Assembly: GCF_900110765.1 (NCBI RefSeq)
Contig: NZ_FOEO01000002.1
Coordinates: 1-64,000 of the forward strand
Direction: 5' to 3'
DNA: 64,000 bases
DNA from: Pseudomonas sp. NFACC02
GTDB taxonomy: Bacteria > Pseudomonadota > Gammaproteobacteria > Pseudomonadales > Pseudomonadaceae
A program made the position numbers and the translations under genes. Under the pieces are notes generated by a model. That model did not search any database, was not told the origin of the DNA, and saw only the letters and a program-made list of their open reading frames with translations. Shown here piece by piece: positions 56,428-64,000 of this stretch. How positions within the stretch are numbered: position 1 is the first letter of the stretch; every line of letters begins with the position of its first letter.

Positions 56428-56500
56428 TCCAGCCTCAACCACGCGGACCAGATGGTCTTCGGGAATGAGTACATCGAGCGATGACTGGAAAGAGAGTGCC
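56428..56500 (-). pseudogene. IS1182-like transposase N-terminal fragment
   Basis: The minus strand reads SFQSSLDVLIPEDHLVRVVE, which resembles the conserved N-terminal segment of IS1182/IS5-type transposases (pattern LDxxIPEDHxVRVVD). Homology stops on both sides. It is a decayed insertion trace in the gap between brnQ and the HAD remnant. Confidence 0.45.
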
Positions 56501-56533
56501 TTGAGTACGATTTTTACCCTGGATATAGCGCAT

Positions 56534-56567
56534 AAAAAAATGCCCGTATCTTGCGATACGGGCATTT
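56534..56567 (-). terminator. Rho-independent terminator of brnQ
   Basis: A 13-bp stem (AAATGCCCGTATC / GATACGGGCATTT) with loop TTGC, followed by a T run on the minus strand, 111 bases after the brnQ stop. Confidence 0.85.
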
Positions 56568-56677
56568 CTTACCGTGAGGCAGACTGCCAGGTTCCCCCCA
56601 GTCTGATTCTGCGGGTTTTATTTTTTACACCTTCACGTCAGGCAGCATTGCCACGCATTCAGCTAGCCGCCCTCCCC

Positions 56678-57991
56678 TCAGGCCAGCGCCTCGCTGCGTC
56701 GACCGAGCATGCGATCCACCACGAACGCTACGAACAGCGTCATGAGCGAAGGGATCAACCAGGCCAGCCCTTGTTCGCTCAATGGCAAATGGGCCAGCGT
56801 GTCAGGCAGGTGATCCGCATAGCCCGTCCCCTTGACCGCGTCTATCGTGCCGAACACGAACGAGACCAGCATGACCGGGGCAACGACCCGTCCTTGTGAC
56901 TGCCAGAAGTCTTTGCAGAAACTCAACGCGACCAGTGCGATGCACGGCGGATAGATAGCGGTCAGCACCGGAATGGAGAACTGGATCAGCTTGGTCAGCC
57001 CCAGGTTGGACACCAGCAGAGAGAACGCTGCAAGCAGGATCACCAGCGTCCTGTACGAAAGCGGCAGCAGTCGACTGAAATACTCGGCGCAAGCGCAGGT
57101 CAGACCCACTGCGGTGACCAGGCACGCCAAGGAAATCAACACGGCAAGGAAACCGCTGCCCAGTGTGCCGAACGTGTGTTGTACATAAGCGTGCAGCACC
57201 GCCGCGCCGTTGGTAGCGCCCGCAGCGACGGCATGACTTCCAGAACCCAGGCGGAACAGGCTGATGTAGACCAGCGCCAGGCCCACCCCGGCGATCAAGC
57301 CGGCAATGATCGCGTATCGGGTGATCAGTGCTGGAGACTCTACGCCGCGAGACCGGATGGCATTGACGATGACGATGCCGAACACCAGGGCCCCCAGTGT
57401 GTCCATCGTCAGGTAACCGTTGATGAAGCCCTGAGAGAACGGAGCGGCGACATACGCAGGCTGTGCAACGCCGACATCACCGGCAGGCAGGGCGAACGCC
57501 GCGATGCCCAATACGGCCAACGCGATGATCTTCAACGGAGCAAGGAAGCGCCCGACGGTGTCGAGCAAGCGGCCGGGGTAAAGCGAAATCCAGAACACCA
57601 GCAGGAAGTACGCGAGGCTGTAAAGGAACAGCGCCAGCGGGCTCTCACCGGTGATCGGCGCCAGGCCGACCTCGAAGGACACGGTTGCCGTGCGCGGGGT
57701 GGCGAACAGAGGGCCCACGGACAGGTAACACACTGCTGCAAGCACGGTGCCGGCGACTTTACCGACAGGACGGCTCAGCGTGTCCATGGCCCCACCGACC
57801 TTGGCCAGCGCCACGACCGTCACGACCGGCAGACCTACGGCGGTGACCAGAAAGCCCAGAGCGGCCATCCACACGTGCGGACCCGCCTGTAAACCCACGA
57901 TTGGGGGGAAGATGATATTGCCAGCACCTACGAACAACGCGAACGTCATGAAGCCAAGCGCCAGGATGTCCTGACCTTTCAACACTTTCAT
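56678..57991 (-). CDS. brnQ: Branched-chain amino acid:cation symporter
   Basis: A 437-residue carrier of the LIVCS family with about 12 membrane helices. [35 protein letters not shown] and [20 protein letters not shown] are strong family segments. It imports Leu, Ile and Val with Na+ or H+; in P. aeruginosa BraB and BraZ are the equivalents. I chose the ATG at 57991 over the GTG at 58003 because the family starts with a short n-terminus before [10 protein letters not shown]. Confidence 0.94.
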   Translation of the reverse strand: MKVLKGQDILALGFMTFALFVGAGNIIFPPIVGLQAGPHVWMAALGFLVTAVGLPVVTVVALAKVGGAMDTLSRPVGKVAGTVLAAVCYLSVGPLFATPRTATVSFEVGLAPITGESPLALFLYSLAYFLLVFWISLYPGRLLDTVGRFLAPLKIIALAVLGIAAFALPAGDVGVAQPAYVAAPFSQGFINGYLTMDTLGALVFGIVIVNAIRSRGVESPALITRYAIIAGLIAGVGLALVYISLFRLGSGSHAVAAGATNGAAVLHAYVQHTFGTLGSGFLAVLISLACLVTAVGLTCACAEYFSRLLPLSYRTLVILLAAFSLLVSNLGLTKLIQFSIPVLTAIYPPCIALVALSFCKDFWQSQGRVVAPVMLVSFVFGTIDAVKGTGYADHLPDTLAHLPLSEQGLAWLIPSLMTLFVAFVVDRMLGRRSEALA

Positions 57992-58260
57992 CAAAGAAAC
58001 CACACTGCTGAATCGGAATTAAGAAGAGGATTTCCCTGAGGATGAGGGAAATGCTGCCCGTCCTTTTAGAACAGGCCCGTAGGCATGCAGCGGCTCCTTA
58101 TGGGGGCCGGCCACGCAAAATGGCGGCTAGCCTACCCTATTTCCCGCACCGTTACAGGGCGGAGCGACCGATGAACGCACTTCTGTGTCGCATATCGGAA
58201 AACTCCTACACCTTTCAGCGGAGGACCAGTGCGGTTCCAGGTCTACCGCGTCATCGTTTA

Positions 58261-58287
58261 TTCGCGGGCAAGCTCGCTCCCACAGCG
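58261..58287. repeat. Single REP element
   Basis: TTCGCGGGCAAGCTCGCTCC, followed by CACAG, is the common Pseudomonas REP palindrome. No partner copy is seen nearby. Confidence 0.8.
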
Positions 58288-58329
58288 CGCAACCGGAACG
58301 ACAGGCAGAAATGTCCGAACCCGGAAAAC

Positions 58330-58356
58330 ACAAAGGCCACCCGAAGGTGGCCTTTG
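58330..58356 (-). terminator. Terminator of the suc operon
   Basis: A 12-bp stem (ACAAAGGCCACC / GGTGGCCTTTGT) with loop CGAA lies about 30 bases after the sucD stop; the T run is short on the minus strand. Confidence 0.7.
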
Positions 58357-58385
58357 TCGATCGTTCAATGATTAGCAAGCGATGC

Positions 58386-59269
58386 TTACTTCTTCATTTC
58401 CCAACCGGTCAGCTCAGCCAGGGCTTTGCCGATGTCTGCCAGCGAACGCACGGTTTTGACACCCGCGTCTTGCAGCGCAGCGAATTTCTCGTCTGCAGTG
58501 CCTTTACCGCCGGAGATGATTGCGCCCGCATGGCCCATGCGCTTGCCCGGAGGAGCAGTCACACCCGCGATGTAGGAAACGACCGGCTTGGTCACGTTTG
58601 CCTTGATGTAGGCAGCGGCTTCTTCTTCAGCCGAACCACCGATCTCACCGATCATCACGATCGCTTCGGTCTGTGGGTCGTTCTGGAACAACTTCAGGAT
58701 GTCGATGAAGTTGGAACCAGGGATCGGATCGCCACCGATACCGACGCAGGTGGACTGACCGAAACCGGCGTCAGTGGTCTGCTTCACAGCTTCGTAAGTC
58801 AGGGTGCCGGAACGCGACACGATACCGACTTTGCCTGGCAAGTGAATGTGACCTGGCATGATGCCGATCTTGCACTCGCCCGGCGTGATCACGCCTGGGC
58901 AGTTAGGGCCGATCAGGGTCACACCCAGCTCGTCGCACTTGACCTTGGCATCCAGCATGTCGAGGGTAGGAATACCTTCGGTGATGCAGATGATCAGCTT
59001 GATGCCGCCGAAAGCAGCTTCCAGGATCGAATCCTTGCAGAAAGGAGCCGGAACGTAGATCACGCTGGCGGTAGCGCCCGTTTTTTCTACTGCTTCGCGA
59101 ACGGTGTTGAACACCGGCAGGTTCAGGTGAGTGGTGCCACCCTTGCCTGGCGTCACGCCGCCAACCATTTTGGTGCCGTAGGCAATGGCTTGTTCGGAGT
59201 GGAAAGTACCTTGCGAGCCGGTGAAGCCCTGGCAGATAACTTTGGTGTCTTTATTGATCAGGACGCTCA

Positions 59270-59270
<1 letters not shown>
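58386..59270 (-). CDS. sucD: Succinyl-CoA synthetase alpha subunit
   Basis: A 294-residue subunit that binds CoA and carries the phospho-histidine. CoA-binding [20 protein letters not shown] is at the N-terminus and the active His is residue 247 in [13 protein letters not shown]. It converts succinyl-CoA, ADP and Pi to succinate, CoA and ATP with SucC. Its ATG overlaps the sucC stop by one base (TAATG), so translation is coupled. Confidence 0.97.
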
Positions 59271-60436
<1,166 letters not shown>

Positions 60437-60640
60437 GCTTATTACCGTCTTCGTTAGGTACTGCGCATTCGGTGCTGCTCGTCTAGGCGTGCCGCACCAC
60501 CTGTGACCGCTTCTCCCGGAAGCGCCCGAACCTGCACGCGGGTGCAGGTCCGGAAACGGCCGGGAGTTCGAGTCCAACGGACCTTCCGCGGTAAGCCTTG
60601 TGGGCAAGGCCTACGACGGGCGGTCCGTCGTGGTTTTTTC
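60437..60640 (-). promoter_or_regulatory. Structured leader upstream of sucC
   Basis: The 204-base gap between lpd and sucC contains a series of strong hairpins on the transcribed strand: an ACGACGG...CCGTCGT stem (about 60,611-60,633), GCCTTG...CAAGGC (60,594-60,609), a CCTGCAC...GTGCAGG stem (about 60,532-60,549) and CCGG-rich stems around it. A cis-regulatory RNA motif upstream of sucC has been described in pseudomonads from comparative genomics; this is a candidate for it. A run of T on the plus strand means one hairpin looks like a terminator for the opposite strand. Confidence 0.5.
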
Positions 60641-62246
<1,606 letters not shown>

Positions 62247-62251
62247 TTGAA

Positions 62252-63493
62252 TCAGATATCCAGCAACAGACGCGCTGGATCTTCCAGCAGGTTCTTGATG
62301 GTCACCAGGAACGTCACAGCTTCTTTACCGTCGATCAAGCGGTGATCGTAGGACAGTGCCAGGTACATCATCGGACGGATGACAACCTGACCGTTGATCG
62401 CCATAGGACGCTGAACAATGTTGTGCATGCCCAGGATGGCCGCTTGTGGCGGGTTGACGATCGGGGTCGACATCATCGAACCGAAAGTACCACCGTTGGT
62501 GATGGTGAAGGTACCACCGGTCATCTCGTCGATGGACAGTTTGCCGTCGCGGGCTTTCTTGCCAAAGGTGGCGATGCCGCCTTCGATTTCAGCCAGGCTC
62601 ATCTGCTCTGCGTTACGCAGAACCGGAACCACCAGACCACGGTCGCTGGAAACAGCCACACCGACGTCAGCGTAGCCGTGGTAAACGATGTCGGAACCGT
62701 CGATCGACGCGTTGACTGCCGGGAAGCGTTTCAGCGCTTCGGTGGCGGCCTTGACGAAGAAGGACATGAAGCCCAGGCGTACGCCGTTGTGGGACTTCTC
62801 GAACAGATCCTTGTACTTCGAACGCAGGGCCATGACTTCGGTCATGTCGACTTCGTTGAACGTGGTCAGCATGGCCATGGTCGACTGAGCTTCAACCAGA
62901 CGCTCGGCAACCTTGGCGCGCAGGCGGGTCATCGGAACGCGCTTCTCGGTGCGGTCGCCCGCCGCCACCACAGGTGCGGCAGCCGGTGCAGCGGCTGGCT
63001 TGGCAGCAGGTGCCGCGGCCGGAGCGGATTTCTTCGCTTCGATGGCAGCAACAACGTCTTCCTTGGTGACACGACCGTCTTTACCGGTGCCCTTGATGCT
63101 GGCCAGTGCGATGCCGTTTTCTTCGGCCAGCTTGCGGGCAGCCGGAGCGCCGATGGCGTCTTCGTCGCCAGCGGCGGCAGGAGCAGGCGCGGCAGCAGCG
63201 GCAGGTGCAGCAGCCGGGGCCGCAGCAGCGGCAGCAGGCGCGGCAGATGCCGTGGCGCCAGCGTCCAGGGTTGCGATCAGTTCGTTGGACAGGACGGTGT
63301 CGCCCTCGCCTTTCACGATCGACGCCAATACGCCGTCAGCTTCAGCCAGTACTTCGAGAACCACCTTGTCGGTTTCGATGTCGACCAGCAGTTCGTCGCG
63401 TTTTACCGCTTCGCCCGGCTGCTTGTGCCACTTGGAAATGGTGCCGTCGGCAACGGATTCCGGGAAAGAGGGGGCTTTGATCTCAATAGCCAT
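62252..63493 (-). CDS. sucB: Dihydrolipoyllysine succinyltransferase (2-oxoglutarate dehydrogenase E2)
   Basis: A 413-residue E2 core protein. The lipoyl domain (1-77) carries lipoyl-Lys43 in [12 protein letters not shown] long Ala/Pro linker (about 78-110) precedes the E3-binding domain with [15 protein letters not shown] second Ala/Pro linker leads to the acyltransferase domain with [14 protein letters not shown], the catalytic His-Asp pair. It transfers succinyl from lipoamide to CoA. It lies 42 bases after sucA. Confidence 0.97.
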   Translation of the reverse strand: MAIEIKAPSFPESVADGTISKWHKQPGEAVKRDELLVDIETDKVVLEVLAEADGVLASIVKGEGDTVLSNELIATLDAGATASAAPAAAAAAPAAAPAAAAAPAPAAAGDEDAIGAPAARKLAEENGIALASIKGTGKDGRVTKEDVVAAIEAKKSAPAAAPAAKPAAAPAAAPVVAAGDRTEKRVPMTRLRAKVAERLVEAQSTMAMLTTFNEVDMTEVMALRSKYKDLFEKSHNGVRLGFMSFFVKAATEALKRFPAVNASIDGSDIVYHGYADVGVAVSSDRGLVVPVLRNAEQMSLAEIEGGIATFGKKARDGKLSIDEMTGGTFTITNGGTFGSMMSTPIVNPPQAAILGMHNIVQRPMAINGQVVIRPMMYLALSYDHRLIDGKEAVTFLVTIKNLLEDPARLLLDI

Positions 63494-63535
63494 TGTCTGT
63501 AATTTCCTTAATTCGGTTTCTAGTGCGCGAAGGCG

Positions 63536-64000
63536 TTAAACAGTGAACGCGTCTTGCAGCAGTTTTTCCTGCTGTTCGGCGTGCATCGAAGCGTAGCCAC
63601 AAGCAGGAGCAGCAGAAGCATCACGACCGGCGTACTCGAGAACGAGGTTGCGGTTGTGATTGCCGATGCTACGGCGCAAGTGATGCTGGCTGCTGTACCA
63701 GGCGCCCTGGTTCATCGGCTCTTCCTGACACCAGACCACGTCGGTCAGATTGGTGTAAGGCGCGATGGCCTCCATCAGGTCGTCTTCCGGGAACGGATAG
63801 AGCTGCTCGATACGCACGATGGCGATATCTTCGCGGCCTTCGGCACGGCGTTTTTCCAGCAGGTCGTAATAAACCTTGCCACTGCAGAGCACCAGGCGGG
63901 TCACCTTGGCCGGATCGAGGGTATCGATTTCCGGGATGACTGTCTGGAACGAGCCTTCGGCCAGATCTTCCAGCGTCGAGATCGCAAGTTTGTGACGCAG
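63536..64000 (-). CDS. sucA: 2-oxoglutarate dehydrogenase E1, C-terminal part (partial)
   Basis: The last 154 residues of SucA. The visible part starts LRHKLAISTLEDLAEGSFQT at the window edge and runs through RLVLCSGKVYYDLLEKRR, IVRIEQLYPFPEDDL and VWCQEEPMNQGAWYS to the stop, all typical of the E1o C-terminal domain. The thiamine-binding core lies outside the window. Confidence 0.95.
   Translation of the reverse strand: MRHKLAISTLEDLAEGSFQTVIPEIDTLDPAKVTRLVLCSGKVYYDLLEKRRAEGREDIAIVRIEQLYPFPEDDLMEAIAPYTNLTDVVWCQEEPMNQGAWYSSQHHLRRSIGNHNRNLVLEYAGRDASAAPACGYASMHAEQQEKLLQDAFTV

Larger units (their letters stand above)
57992..58385. other. Upstream region of brnQ and 3' region of sucD
   Basis: A 394-base gap with no gene. 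It contains the brnQ promoter area, a single REP copy at 58,261-58,287 and the sucD terminator at 58,330-58,356. Confidence 0.5.

Noticed and set aside
60560..60590. GTTCGAGTCC resembling a tRNA T-loop
   Set aside because: No matching T-stem, acceptor stem or anticodon arm can be paired around it.
60611..60640. Plus-strand terminator-like hairpin with T run before lpd
   Set aside because: No plus-strand gene exists upstream; it is better explained as part of the minus-strand sucC leader.

Overview
The window is a stretch of chromosome from a Pseudomonas of the fluorescens type. The evidence is about 60% GC coding DNA, Pseudomonas-type gene sets (gpsA / GacS-like hybrid kinase / fabA-fabB / chemoreceptor; tgpA-DUF58-MoxR; sucAB-lpd-sucCD), and many copies of the short 'GGGAGCGAGCTTGCTCGCGA' type REP palindrome between genes. 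There are no rRNA, tRNA or CRISPR loci.

Layout. 1-300 holds the end of an IS4-type insertion sequence. 400-6,900 holds housekeeping and accessory single genes: DoxX, a MltF-like lytic transglycosylase, a TatD DNase, a chemoreceptor, a small membrane protein, a thioesterase and a CHAD protein. 6,920-10,804 is a compact MoxR / DUF58 / TgpA transglutaminase operon. A lipoprotein and a patatin phospholipase follow, then a roughly 140-bp tandem repeat. 13,123-21,235 is the complete high-affinity potassium system kdpFABC-kdpDE, including the tiny kdpF and a candidate KdpE operator. 21,561-24,168 is a small island with a methyl-parathion-hydrolase-like metallohydrolase, an unknown protein and a LysR regulator. 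24,314-30,613 holds an AI-2E family permease, hydrolases, SixA and gpsA. 30,918-36,505 holds a hybrid kinase of the PA1611 type, fabA, fabB and a chemoreceptor. 36,709-42,288 holds pirin, dienelactone hydrolase, htpG, a small lipoprotein and a 2-hydroxyacid dehydrogenase.

The most unusual accessory part is 42,476-56,500. A seven-gene minus-strand set runs HAD hydrolase, FAD oxidase, Tat-exported substrate-binding protein, two permeases, a fused double ATPase and an ArgE-type deacetylase. Divergent from it is a plus-strand set of GNAT acetyltransferase, cupin and aldehyde dehydrogenase, and then a second FAD oxidase on the minus strand. Upstream of the second oxidase lies the 42-codon remnant of a second HAD gene. 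Both HAD promoters share an identical 15-base motif in the same orientation. A decayed transposase fragment lies beside the second one. Together this looks like a duplicated and partly decayed catabolic locus for an imported amine or peptide-like compound. An acetyl-protected amine oxidation route is my inference.

56,678-64,000 contains brnQ and the TCA-cycle operon sucA(partial)-sucB-lpd-sucC-sucD on the minus strand. It has a REP-like inverted pair between sucB and lpd and a strongly folded leader before sucC.
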